From NCBI RefSeq assembly GCF_002077945.1, contig NZ_LVYD01000043.1, forward strand, positions 293,566 to 357,565: 64,000 nucleotides of DNA. The letters run 5' to 3'. This document shows positions 16,935-25,517 of the stretch, in pieces. The position numbers and the translations under genes are program-made. This DNA is from Niastella vici (GTDB lineage Bacteria; Bacteroidota; Bacteroidia; Chitinophagales; Chitinophagaceae). Numbering within the stretch: position 1 is the first letter of the stretch; every line of letters starts with the position of its first letter. The notes beneath the pieces are model-generated. The model was not told the DNA's origin. It did no database searches and saw only the letters and a program-made list of their open reading frames with translations.

Positions 16935-17504
16935 TTATTTTACAATGATCGCCAGTTTTAATAATTGTGAGCTTGCAGTTAATCCGGCCGCATTGATCGC
17001 TTTTACATTGGCTTCAAATTTCAGCTTGCGGTTTACGATCACGAAATTGATGGCTGTACCCAGTCCTGCATAACCATCCTGTTCGCTGATGATAAGCGTT
17101 CCCTTACCGGTTGTTTTGGCCAGAATATCATCAAGCGGAACGCTTGATTTATCGGAGATGAACAGAATATGGCAGAACGTGATATCTGCGGGCTTGCTGA
17201 ATTGCTTTACAATGATCTTCTTGTTATCAACCATTTCCGTTTTTACTATTTCGGCAAGCGGATCATTGATGGGCGAGGTGCCGATGACGCCAATAATAAA
17301 TTCATTTTGGTCTGAAGACTCTTTCCATTCAATATACCTGGTGAAATTATAAATGAATGCCGCCTTGAGGTTGTATTCCTTTGCCTGGTCTTTTTGCCTG
17401 AAGCTGGTAAATGAGAAAGTTGTTACAAACAACCATAACAAAGTTTTATAAAGCTTACGCTTTGCTGGTGTTTCTTTATATGTATGCGATCGGTAATTTT
17501 TCAT
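16935..17504 (-). CDS. YfiR-like (DUF4154) periplasmic protein
   Basis: 189 residues. An N-terminal hydrophobic segment (~18-34) probably serves as a signal for export. The YfiR/DUF4154 domain (about 40-187) begins with the family hallmark KAAFIYNFTRYIEW and includes IGVIGTSPI, CHILFISDKS, GTLIISEQDGYAGLGTAINF and the late KFEANVKAINAAGLTASSQLLKLA signature. In Pseudomonas, YfiR restrains a CHASE8-containing partner (YfiN) from the periplasm. Here the neighbours are a TonB-dependent receptor (36 nt upstream) and a CHASE8-type kinase (1 nt downstream). The protein has only one Cys, so the disulfide control reported for Pseudomonas YfiR cannot apply. Confidence 0.92.
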   Translation of the reverse strand: MKNYRSHTYKETPAKRKLYKTLLWLFVTTFSFTSFRQKDQAKEYNLKAAFIYNFTRYIEWKESSDQNEFIIGVIGTSPINDPLAEIVKTEMVDNKKIIVKQFSKPADITFCHILFISDKSSVPLDDILAKTTGKGTLIISEQDGYAGLGTAINFVIVNRKLKFEANVKAINAAGLTASSQLLKLAIIVK

Positions 17505-17539
17505 TGGTTATTGCTTGCAATGGTAGTGATCAAAATGGG

Positions 17540-19744
17540 TTATAGTTCAAAGCTGGCGCCGCCAAATAGCATAAAGGCAGGCGCATCTGCCTTATAGAAT
17601 TCCCGCGATTCATTATTAAAACAGTTCCTGCCACTCAGGGTAACCGTGAAGTTTTTCAGGATCTGGTACGATACGGTAGCGTTTAACATGCATTTGCCTT
17701 TTATATTTTCAACTCCTCTTTTACCATCTTTATAAGTAAGGTTGCTGCTGTGTAACTGGGTTTGGCTGCTGTAAAACCAGGGATTTAAATTGACGTTCAA
17801 TTTGCCGGGTTTCCAGTTAATATAGGCGCCGCCATAGCATGAAGGTGTAGCCTGGTGTTTTATTTTTGTTCCCATGCCTGAATATATATTGTACAGTGCC
17901 GGATTATTGTTATTGGAAGGAAGGGATGGGGCCTGCGGCGAATTGGCATAGATGGAGTAATCGTATAACATGGTTTTTTGCAGGGTAATGAAAGGTTTGA
18001 GTTGCCAGTTGCCGGCAACAATATTGGCCGTCAAAGTGCCGCCCCATTGTTTTGCATAAACGGTTATATTGTTCAGGTCGAGCAAACCCTGAAACCCGAT
18101 GGGGCCGCTGTTATTGAAGGTGCCGCTTTCAAAAATAGTATAGGAAAAATTGCGGGTCTTTGTGGTGAATAGCTCCAGATCAAATTTCAATTTGGCTGTT
18201 GGCTGAATCCTGTAACCTGCTTCAAATAGGGTAGAGGACAGCAGCTTTATGTTTTTATTTCCCCGTACTTCAAGCAGGTAAGTTTGAGTCGCATTCAATG
18301 GGCCTGTAAGATCGAGGTTTGAGAACAGATCAATAATTAAAGGCGCTCTGTTCGCTTTTGAATGTACCACCCTGATCAAATTGCGCTCATTGATCTTGTA
18401 GGTGGCGGCCAGTTGATAAGAATAATATGTTTTGCCGGGGTAATTGAATTTGTCGGCCCGCCCGCCGCTAACCAGGCGAAGCCGTTGGTTGAATAATCTG
18501 TAATCAGCCCGCAGGGAAGCCGCTTTAGTGGTCGATTCGGCCCGGCCACTCCAGAACCCCTGTTTTATGGCGGTATTTACATATTTACTGTCGTCGTACA
18601 CGGCCTGCCGGTAGATGATGCCCGGGGTAAGCGTTAAATTTTTAATTTTTGAGAAATTGTATTCCACCAATGCATCGAAGGTGTTAAAATCCCATTTCCA
18701 GATAGTGCCACCTATAACCGGGGATTGTGTTCCATTGAGATATGATAACTGAATGATACAATCATTGAGGTTACCCTTGAGATTGGCGTATCGCGTATCG
18801 GAGCGGGCAGTGGTTAAATAAGCTGAATAGGTATCGGCCCCAAATGCCTTTTGCACTTCGGAATGCTGGGCGCCAAAAGCGGCTGCCATCTTTATCTTTT
18901 CCGAAGGATCGTAATTAATAAAGCCATTGGCGGCATATTTTTGCATGGCCAGCTGCGGGTGCGGATATTTTTCATGGGTATTGGCGGTTCCTCCCGGATT
19001 ATATTTTACTGCAGCAACCGAATCAAGCGGTACATATTTGGCGGTGAGCTCATCGTAATAGTCGGCCTGCGTGCGGTTCCTGTTTTGATAATTGCCCGAC
19101 ACAATGAAGCTGAATTTATCATTGAAATTATAGCCGGCGGAGGCATTTGCAATGAATGACTGGTAGCTGCCGTAGCGGGCGTTGGCAACCGTATATAGTC
19201 CTGCTTTTTCAGGTTTACGGGTAAGGATGTTGATGACGCCCGAAACAGCATTGGGGCCGTACAGGGCGGCGGAAGGGCCCCTTACCACTTCAATTTTCTC
19301 TACATCATTAATATCAACCGGCAGGGTTTCCCAAAAGGTTCCACCATGTAAATAATTATACACGGGGTAGTTGTCGATCATTACCAGGGTGGTGGAACTG
19401 GTAAAAAATATCAGGCTCGAATTGGGCGGTATATTATCGAGCCCCCTGAGGTGGATATCATAATTGCCGTTGGTTTGTTCGCGCACTATTACCCCGGGCA
19501 TCAGGCGCAAGGCTTCCATAATGGAGGTGCAGCCCGACCGTTTTATTTGCTCTTTGGTGATAACGGTTGAGGACAGGGGCGCTTCAAAACTTGATTCGGC
19601 AATTTTAGAGGCCGAATAAATGGGGATATTCATCAGGTTTTCGATCGACAGGCGCAGCAGTTGTGATACAGAATCTTTTTTTTGAGCACTCACGGAAATA
19701 ATAAAGACAAGCATGCATAATGCAAAAGCAATTATTCTTTTCAT
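17540..19744 (-). CDS. TonB-dependent receptor of the YfiR/CHASE8 cluster type
   Basis: 734 residues from the ATG at 19744, which gives a clean signal peptide (MKRIIAF...SVSAQ); a longer frame to 19774 would overlap the upstream gene. After a short linker the protein has the LLRLSIENLMNIPIYSASK segment (about 28-48) seen in receptors that travel with YfiR-type proteins, then the plug (VITKEQIKRSGCTSIMEALRLMPG, VRGPSAALYGPNAVSGVINI) and a barrel ending in Phe-Glu-Leu. It has no carboxypeptidase-like domain and no SusD partner, unlike SusC proteins. It may detect or import an unknown ligand and pass a signal to the YfiR-like protein. The 7-nt gap to receiver 2 supports one operon. Confidence 0.92.
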   Translation of the reverse strand: MKRIIAFALCMLVFIISVSAQKKDSVSQLLRLSIENLMNIPIYSASKIAESSFEAPLSSTVITKEQIKRSGCTSIMEALRLMPGVIVREQTNGNYDIHLRGLDNIPPNSSLIFFTSSTTLVMIDNYPVYNYLHGGTFWETLPVDINDVEKIEVVRGPSAALYGPNAVSGVINILTRKPEKAGLYTVANARYGSYQSFIANASAGYNFNDKFSFIVSGNYQNRNRTQADYYDELTAKYVPLDSVAAVKYNPGGTANTHEKYPHPQLAMQKYAANGFINYDPSEKIKMAAAFGAQHSEVQKAFGADTYSAYLTTARSDTRYANLKGNLNDCIIQLSYLNGTQSPVIGGTIWKWDFNTFDALVEYNFSKIKNLTLTPGIIYRQAVYDDSKYVNTAIKQGFWSGRAESTTKAASLRADYRLFNQRLRLVSGGRADKFNYPGKTYYSYQLAATYKINERNLIRVVHSKANRAPLIIDLFSNLDLTGPLNATQTYLLEVRGNKNIKLLSSTLFEAGYRIQPTAKLKFDLELFTTKTRNFSYTIFESGTFNNSGPIGFQGLLDLNNITVYAKQWGGTLTANIVAGNWQLKPFITLQKTMLYDYSIYANSPQAPSLPSNNNNPALYNIYSGMGTKIKHQATPSCYGGAYINWKPGKLNVNLNPWFYSSQTQLHSSNLTYKDGKRGVENIKGKCMLNATVSYQILKNFTVTLSGRNCFNNESREFYKADAPAFMLFGGASFEL

Positions 19745-19751
19745 TGCGGCA

Positions 19752-20153
19752 TTAGTTGAGGTAAGTAGTTGCAATCAATTCCACCTTTTCGGGTGTTAAG
19801 GGTTTTTCGAGATAATCAACGACGGCCTTGTAGCTGAACGCTTTTAATTTATCCTCTGGCCGCAGGGAACTGGTGAGCATCACGACTTTTATTTTTTTCG
19901 TAAGCGCCAGTTTTCTCAGTTTATCCAGAAAATCGAACCCATCGAGCCCGGGCATTCTTATATCAAGCAGAATGATATCGGCGCAATTGGTTTGTTTAAT
20001 GAGTTCAAGCGCCCGGAGGCAATTTTCAGCAATTTCAATTTCTTTAGCTACATGCAGCCGTTCAAGCAATTCCTTTGATAAATAATTGGCTGCCGGGTCA
20101 TCATCGATCAGCAGTATTTTATTGATCGGGTTGTTTTCTGCAGGACCTTTCAT
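19752..20153 (-). CDS. Single-domain response regulator (receiver only), copy 2
   Basis: 133 residues, a stand-alone receiver with the acidic cluster IDDDPA (~17-20), phospho-acceptor Asp64 (LLDIRMP), VMLTSS and YLEKPLT. It is the first gene of the minus-strand operon and ends 7 nt before the receptor gene. Sequence blocks DIRMP..DGFDFLD, VVMLTSS and YLEKPLT are nearly identical to those in receiver 1 at the other end of the operon, indicating duplication. No effector domain is present, so any transcriptional effect must be indirect. Confidence 0.93.
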   Translation of the reverse strand: MKGPAENNPINKILLIDDDPAANYLSKELLERLHVAKEIEIAENCLRALELIKQTNCADIILLDIRMPGLDGFDFLDKLRKLALTKKIKVVMLTSSLRPEDKLKAFSYKAVVDYLEKPLTPEKVELIATTYLN

Positions 20154-21066
20154 AAGTTGTTGTTTTTGGGGTTCATGGCAGGAACATGCGTTTAATAAAT
20201 AAGCTCCCGGCAGATCCGGGTTTGCGGATTTGCCCGGGCCTGTATAAGCCGGTCTTTTATTTATTGAGTCAGGTCTTTATGAACCAACAGGTAAGTATAA
20301 TTGCCAGAAGGTTGAAATGGAAGTTGCTGCTATATCCCCCGCGTCTTGAAATAAAATGCTTACCTGTTTATTGGTTTGAAAGCAATTCACTACATGGCCA
20401 GTCCTATATGACCTGAGATGCTACTATATTCGAGGCTTAACCAGAAGGGATCGGAATGGTGCGAATGGTTTGGTTGGGAGAGTTGCTGAAGCAATAGCAC
20501 AAACGATTTTAGCTATTGTTGTTCGTAAGTACATGCTTAGCCTAAGTTAGGATATTTTATTTTAATATTTATTTTTTATTTTTTCTGTTACCGCATGGTT
20601 TTAGTTCGGCTGAACTACCATGTTTTCAGGTAGTAGTACCCCCTTACCGGTATATTTTTCTATAAAATTGTAATCGGTTACAGATTTAGGCCTGGGAATG
20701 GTGAGGCGGCTCTTTGGTCGTTTGTATTAAATATCATCTATTTACATTCCACCAGGAGGCCTACCCCCAATATAACAACCTTTGCGTAATTTATCCATAA
20801 AGTCATACCATCCTTTGTCCATATTCAATGTACTTTTTAAATAGTGCAGCATATTTTATGAGGGCAGGAAATAGCTTATTCCTATTTTTCAATATTGGAA
20901 GCAGGTTAACATTACATGGCCTTGAACTATTTGTTTACTTATTTTTGAAATGTTAAAGAGCGATATCAGGTGTAATATATGGTTGCCTGTAACGACATAC
21001 CTATAAACCACTGTTGTACCGAATAATAACTGTCAATAGTTGTAAGCGAACATTTAAAAGTATAGT
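20154..21066. other. 913-bp AT-rich intergenic region
   Basis: No convincing gene was found on either strand. A 76-codon frame at 20186-20416 has a biased, Arg/Leu-rich composition and no recognisable motif, so I do not call it. The region should carry the promoter of the signalling operon (leftwards from 20153) and that of the gene at 21067. It also holds one imperfect hairpin at 20594-20622. Confidence 0.6.
20594..20622. other. Imperfect two-part hairpin in the long intergenic region
   Basis: The outer arms catggt (20594-20599) and accatg (20617-20622) and inner arms agttc (20603-20607) and gaact (20612-20616) enclose a 4-base loop, with a 3-base bulge on the left. A short tgttttc run follows. 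It could be a weak terminator or an operator. Confidence 0.4.
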
Positions 21067-21492
21067 ATGCGAAAAGTATTGTTATTAACCCCGATTGCTT
21101 TGCTGTTTTTTTGTATGTCTGTATCTGCCCAGGAGGTCAATACAGATTCTCTTTCCCTGGTATCAAAGATCAATGCAGATCAAACTAAACTTGAAAAATT
21201 ACAAAGCCAGCTTGAGCAACAAATAAAAAAGAAAGAGGATGCCACGATGCGGGCACAGGAATCTGCGAATGAAAATTTAAAAGCAGCCAATAAATTAAGC
21301 GATAAACCCGGGAATAAAAAACTGGCCCGGAGAGCTGATAAAAAAGCAAGTATTGCAAAGCGTGATGCCAAAAATGCAAGGAAAGCATCTGGTAGAGTGG
21401 ATGATCTGCAAAAGGATATCGAAAATACAAAGCAAAGAATAACTGCTAACCAGGGCAAACTGAATAAGTTCAAAGACGGCCGCCGCGAATAG
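21067..21492 (+). CDS. Secreted coiled-coil protein, function unknown
   Basis: 141 residues: a signal peptide (1-21, cleaved after VSAQ) followed by an almost entirely helical, highly charged chain. Heptad-like patterns (LVSKINADQTKLEKLQSQLEQQ at ~30-51, shown by its Leu spacing, and VDDLQKDIENTKQRI at ~110-125) flank a Lys/Ala-rich middle (KLARRADKKASIAKRDAKNARKA). Such small periplasmic coiled-coil proteins occur widely in Chitinophagaceae without known function. It is preceded by 900 bp of non-coding DNA and followed 82 nt later by a membrane protein, so co-transcription is possible. Confidence 0.8.
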   Translation: MRKVLLLTPIALLFFCMSVSAQEVNTDSLSLVSKINADQTKLEKLQSQLEQQIKKKEDATMRAQESANENLKAANKLSDKPGNKKLARRADKKASIAKRDAKNARKASGRVDDLQKDIENTKQRITANQGKLNKFKDGRRE

Positions 21493-21574
21493 TTTTTGTT
21501 AAGCCGGGTGTGCCCCTTGACCGGCTCCGCCAAATTCTTTATATTTAATGTCAATATAACAAAAAATTACCCCT

Positions 21575-22402
21575 ATGGCATTTTCTGATCGTATCTCCAA
21601 TGGCTGGAAACTGGCCATGAGCAGTTTCAAAATACTCAAAGCAAACCAGCAATTGATCCTTTTCCCCATACTGTCGGCCATTTCGCTGATATTGGTGATC
21701 GGCTCGTTTTTCACCTTCCTGGCAGCCGGTTCGGGCTGGGACCTGGATAACCTGGGTGAGTTTTCGCGCACCGAGTATTATGCGGTGTTATTCATTTTTT
21801 ATGTAGTTAACTACTTCATAGTGGTTTTCTTTAATATGGCGCTTATTCATTGTACCCGTTTGTACCTGAATGGTGAAGAAGTGACTTTAAAGAAAGGCCT
21901 CCAATTCAGTGTTAGCCGCATTGGCGCTATTTTTTCCTGGGCAATGGTGGCTGCAACGGTCGGACTTATTTTAAAAGCCATCCAGGAAAACTCAGGCATC
22001 GTTGGAAAGATCGTTACCGGTATTATTGGTCTGGTATGGAGCGTGGCAACCTTCTTTGTTGTTCCTGTAATTGCGTATGAAAACGTAGGTCCCATCGACG
22101 CGGTAAAACGTTCTACCCAAATGATGAAAGAAAAATGGGGCGAAAGCCTTTCAGCCGGTTTCAGTTTCGGTTTGATCCATTTTTTAGGCCTGCTGGTCAT
22201 TTGCCTGCCTTTATTCTTCCTGGGTATGCTTATACATCCAATTGTAGGCATTGCAGCAGCTGTGGCAGCCTTCTTTGTGATCATGGCTATTATGGACGCT
22301 GCCAAAACCATTTTTGTAAGCGCCGTATATCACAACATTAAAGGTGATGTTTCAGAACACTTCGATCAACAACTGATCGATAGCCTGTTCAGACCAAAAT
22401 AA
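21575..22402 (+). CDS. Multi-pass membrane protein, DUF6159-like
   Basis: 275 residues with about six membrane segments (around 28-52, 66-92, 110-130, 138-160, 190-222, 224-245) and a characteristic cytoplasmic N terminus (SDRISNGWKLAMSSFKILKANQQL). The PVIAYENVGPIDAVKRSTQMMKEKWG motif (~168-193) and the SLFRPK-type tail fit the DUF6159 family of inner-membrane proteins with no assigned function. It is followed by a strong terminator, so transcription stops before the FMN reductase. Confidence 0.82.
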   Translation: MAFSDRISNGWKLAMSSFKILKANQQLILFPILSAISLILVIGSFFTFLAAGSGWDLDNLGEFSRTEYYAVLFIFYVVNYFIVVFFNMALIHCTRLYLNGEEVTLKKGLQFSVSRIGAIFSWAMVAATVGLILKAIQENSGIVGKIVTGIIGLVWSVATFFVVPVIAYENVGPIDAVKRSTQMMKEKWGESLSAGFSFGLIHFLGLLVICLPLFFLGMLIHPIVGIAAAVAAFFVIMAIMDAAKTIFVSAVYHNIKGDVSEHFDQQLIDSLFRPK

Positions 22403-22424
22403 AAAAATTGCGATACTTGTGAAC

Positions 22425-22459
22425 GCTGCAGTGGTCATTTACCGCTGCAGCTTTTTTTT
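22425..22459 (+). terminator. Strong Rho-independent terminator
   Basis: An 11-bp stem is formed by gctgcagtggt (22425-22435) and accgctgcagc (22441-22451), with one G-U pair and a 5-nt loop, followed by a run of eight T. It ends the DUF6159-like gene. Confidence 0.92.
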
Positions 22460-22491
22460 GCCTTACTTTGAGACTTCTTAGTATTTGCAAT

Positions 22492-23127
22492 ATGACACCA
22501 AAAAATATTGGCATCATCAATGGCTCGCTTCGCGGAACAACCGGTAATTGCGGCGCAGTGGCAAAACGGGCAACAGTGATAGTACATGAATTGCAACAAC
22601 AGGCGACCCTGTTAACACTGACCGATCCACAGCCAACAATAAGGGAAGTTTATGAATTACTTGTTGCCTGCGATGGCTTTCTGGTAGTGAGTGGCGTATA
22701 CTGGAATAACTGGAGCTCGCCATTGCAGCGTTTTATTGAAGTAACAACCGCTTTTGAAAATACCCCGGCTTTTTTCGGTAAGCCGGTTGCCTGTGCTGTG
22801 ACCATGGATTCTGTTGGCGGCATAGAAGTAGCGGCAAGACTGCAGGCCGTTTTTGGCGGATTGGGTTGCTGGAGCCCGCCCTGTTCAACGCTTGTACTGT
22901 CGCGAACGGGGCAGGAAGCAATGGATGCCTCAGCAGGTAAAGAAGATGATCCCAATGAAGATGTATGGCGTATGGATGACCTCAACGTTGTATTGCAGAA
23001 CCTTATTACAGCAGCTGCTATGCCACGCAACAACTGGATCGCCTGGCCACATACCGAACTTGTTATCGCCGATGGTCCCTGGCCTTACAATGGTCCGCTC
23101 GATATGGGCACGGCGAGGTTTTTGTAA
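22492..23127 (+). CDS. NADPH-dependent FMN reductase family protein (flavodoxin fold)
   Basis: 211 residues from the ATG at 22492 (a TTG-initiated longer form is possible, but this start places the first beta-strand IGIINGSLRG correctly at the N terminus). The phosphate-binding loop GSLRGTTGN and the flavin-site segment VSGVYWNNWSSPLQRFIE (~65-82) mark it as a flavodoxin-like reductase of the NADPH-dependent FMN reductase family. FGKPVACAVTMDSVGG is the next core strand. It probably reduces flavin or quinone-type substrates in the cytosol; the real substrate cannot be told. It is flanked by terminators on both sides, so it forms a single-gene unit. Confidence 0.87.
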   Translation: MTPKNIGIINGSLRGTTGNCGAVAKRATVIVHELQQQATLLTLTDPQPTIREVYELLVACDGFLVVSGVYWNNWSSPLQRFIEVTTAFENTPAFFGKPVACAVTMDSVGGIEVAARLQAVFGGLGCWSPPCSTLVLSRTGQEAMDASAGKEDDPNEDVWRMDDLNVVLQNLITAAAMPRNNWIAWPHTELVIADGPWPYNGPLDMGTARFL

Positions 23128-23186
23128 GGGGTTGATATGTAGTGGTTTGCTGTGTTGGTTGTAACTGGGTTTAACCGGCTGTAACA

Positions 23187-23213
23187 AAAAGAAAGCCCGC
23201 TGATGAGCGGGCT
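23187..23213 (-). terminator. Terminator at the convergent junction of the FMN reductase and the peptidase
   Basis: Arms agcccgct (23194-23201) and agcgggct (23206-23213) form a perfect 8-bp stem with a GATG loop. The T-rich run follows on the minus strand (the complement of aacaaaaagaa), so it mainly serves the peptidase gene. Confidence 0.85.
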
Positions 23214-23222
23214 ATAATCGAA

Positions 23223-25364
23223 TTATTCAGTCTTATCCTCCAACGCCAAAAAGAACGCATAGCGCCAGGCAACCTCCTTCAGGTAATCAAAACGGCCCGA
23301 AGAACCACCATGGCCTGCTTCCATATTGGTCTTGAAAAAGAGTTTGTTGTTATCTGTTTTTAATTCCCGCAATTTGGCTACCCATTTGGCCGGTTCAAAA
23401 TATTGTACCTGCGAATCATGCAGTCCGGTAGTCACCAGCATATTGGGGTATGCCTTTTTCTCTACATTGTCATACGGCGAATACGATTTCATATAGAAAT
23501 ACTCTTTTTCAACTGCAGGGTTTCCCCATTCCTTGTATTCACCTGTGGTGAGCGGAATGCTGGGATCGCTCATGGTGGTGATCACATCTACAAACGGGAC
23601 ATCGGCCACTACGCCATGCCACAGATCGGGCCGGTAATTAACGATGGCGCCCATCAGTAAACCACCGGCGCTGCCGCCATTGGCATACAGGTGTTCTTTA
23701 ACGGTATACTTTTCTTTGATCAGGAATTCACCGCAATCGATAAAATCAAAAAACGTATTCTTTTTATTGAACAGATGGCCCTGGTCGTACCAGGGGCGGC
23801 CCATTTCCTGTCCGCCCCGTACATGTGCAATTGCATATATAAAGCCACGGTTGAGCAGGCTGATGATATTGCTGTTGAACGAGGGCGACATGCTGGAACC
23901 ATAGGAGCCGTATGCGTATAATAGCAATGGGTTGGAACCGTCTTTTTTTATGCCTTTTTTATACACCAGCGAAATCGGCACTTTCACCCCATCCCGTACG
24001 GTTGCCCATAAACGCTCAGCAGTATATTCCTCTTTATTGAAACCGCCCAGTACTTCCGTCTGTTTTTTCAGTTCCCGTTGCTGGGTATCCATATTAAAAT
24101 CATAGATGGAAACGGGCGTGGTCATGGACGTATAGGAGAGCCTCAGCATATTGGTGTTGTAATCGGGGTTTATATTGGGAAAAGCTGCATAAACCGCTTC
24201 CGGAAAGGTAATATAGTAATCCTGGTGACTGGTGAGGTTAATAACGCGCAGCTGGTTCAACGCATCCTTCACTTCGCCCAGCACCAGGTGGTTGTTAAAT
24301 ACCAGCAGGTTGCTGATGTAAACATCTTTTCGATGCGGGATCACTTCTTTCCAGTTGGCCACACCGGTTTTTGTTTCAGGCGTTTCCATGAGACGGAAGT
24401 TCGGCGCCATTAAATCTGTTCGGATATAGAATTTATCATTGAAATGTTCTATACTGTACTGGAAGTTTTCTTTTCGGGGTTCAAACACTTTGAAAGAACC
24501 GGTTGGGTTGTTAGCTTCCAGCAGGCGGTATTCGGTTGATACCTGGTTCATGCTTGACCAGATCACCATGTACTTCTTCGATTTGGTGCGGTAAGCGCCA
24601 ATATAGAAACGATTGTCTTTCTCCTCGAATACCATAACGTCTTTGGAAGGATCGGTGCCCAGTTCATGCCGCCAAACCTGGTAGCCCAGTAAGGTGGTCA
24701 CATCTTTTTTTACATAGAAAATGGTTTTGTTATCAGCCGCCCACACAATATAGCCGCCATCAACATTGGTGATATTCTCGGGGTAGGTGATGCCGGTCAC
24801 CAGGTTCTTAATGCGCAGGCCATAGATCCTTCTGCCCACCGAATCTACCGTATAGGCAAGCAGCTCATTGTTATCGCTGACGGCACGGCCGCCAATGGAA
24901 TAATAAGGGAAGCCTTCAGCCAGTTTATTCTGGTCGAGCATAATTTCTTCCGGCGCTTCCAGGGTTTCTTTTTTGCGGCAATACATGGGGTACTGTTTGC
25001 CTTCCTCAAAGCGGGCATAATACCAGTAGCCATTGTCTTTATAAGGCAGCGATTCATCTTTTTCTTTAATGCGGCCCTTCATTTCATTGAATAATTTCTC
25101 CCGCAGTTCCTTTGTGCCGCCCATCATGGCGTCGAGGTAAGTATTTTCTGCTTTCAGGTAATCCAGCACTTTCGGGTCCTCGCGCTGGTTCAGCCAGTAA
25201 TAGTCATCAATACGCTTATCGCCATGGGCTATAAATTCTTTAGGTGCTTTTTCCGCCATGGGCGGTTGTACGCCGGCCGGCCATTGGTATGCATTCATAG
25301 TAGTAGAAGATTGAGTGAAGGCCATTGCGGGAATGGCCAGCAGCAATATTAATATTTTTCTCAT
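23223..25364 (-). CDS. Prolyl oligopeptidase family (S9A, oligopeptidase B-like), secreted
   Basis: 713 residues. A signal peptide (1-17) indicates export, which differs from cytosolic E. coli PtrB. Residues ~35-430 form the seven-bladed propeller typical of S9A (KRIDDYYWLNQREDPKVLDYLKAEN start motif), and ~435-713 the alpha/beta hydrolase domain. The catalytic triad is visible: Ser565 in GGSAGG, Asp650 in GLHDSQV and His685 in EAGHGG. The Tyr-Gly-Ser-Tyr-Gly oxyanion motif (LLYAYGSYG) is present. Family members cleave peptides of up to about 30 residues, oligopeptidase B after Arg/Lys. Its specificity here is inferred from overall similarity. It forms a single-gene unit with a terminator. 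Confidence 0.93.
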   Translation of the reverse strand: MRKILILLLAIPAMAFTQSSTTMNAYQWPAGVQPPMAEKAPKEFIAHGDKRIDDYYWLNQREDPKVLDYLKAENTYLDAMMGGTKELREKLFNEMKGRIKEKDESLPYKDNGYWYYARFEEGKQYPMYCRKKETLEAPEEIMLDQNKLAEGFPYYSIGGRAVSDNNELLAYTVDSVGRRIYGLRIKNLVTGITYPENITNVDGGYIVWAADNKTIFYVKKDVTTLLGYQVWRHELGTDPSKDVMVFEEKDNRFYIGAYRTKSKKYMVIWSSMNQVSTEYRLLEANNPTGSFKVFEPRKENFQYSIEHFNDKFYIRTDLMAPNFRLMETPETKTGVANWKEVIPHRKDVYISNLLVFNNHLVLGEVKDALNQLRVINLTSHQDYYITFPEAVYAAFPNINPDYNTNMLRLSYTSMTTPVSIYDFNMDTQQRELKKQTEVLGGFNKEEYTAERLWATVRDGVKVPISLVYKKGIKKDGSNPLLLYAYGSYGSSMSPSFNSNIISLLNRGFIYAIAHVRGGQEMGRPWYDQGHLFNKKNTFFDFIDCGEFLIKEKYTVKEHLYANGGSAGGLLMGAIVNYRPDLWHGVVADVPFVDVITTMSDPSIPLTTGEYKEWGNPAVEKEYFYMKSYSPYDNVEKKAYPNMLVTTGLHDSQVQYFEPAKWVAKLRELKTDNNKLFFKTNMEAGHGGSSGRFDYLKEVAWRYAFFLALEDKTE

Positions 25365-25517
25365 GTTACAGGCAGCTTTGTATTGAAAATAGGGAATCTG
25401 ACGCTAATGAAAGGTGCCGTTCGTATAGAAGTTAATAGTTGGCTTTTTCTTCCTGATATCAACAAAAACGCAATATCTTGCCGCGGTCTGATTTGTAAAA
25501 AAAAATAATGTTTTTTA

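Noticed and set aside
20186..20416. 76-codon frame in the gap after the signalling operon
   Set aside because: No homology-like motif, no ribosome site, and biased Arg/Leu composition; more likely non-coding DNA.
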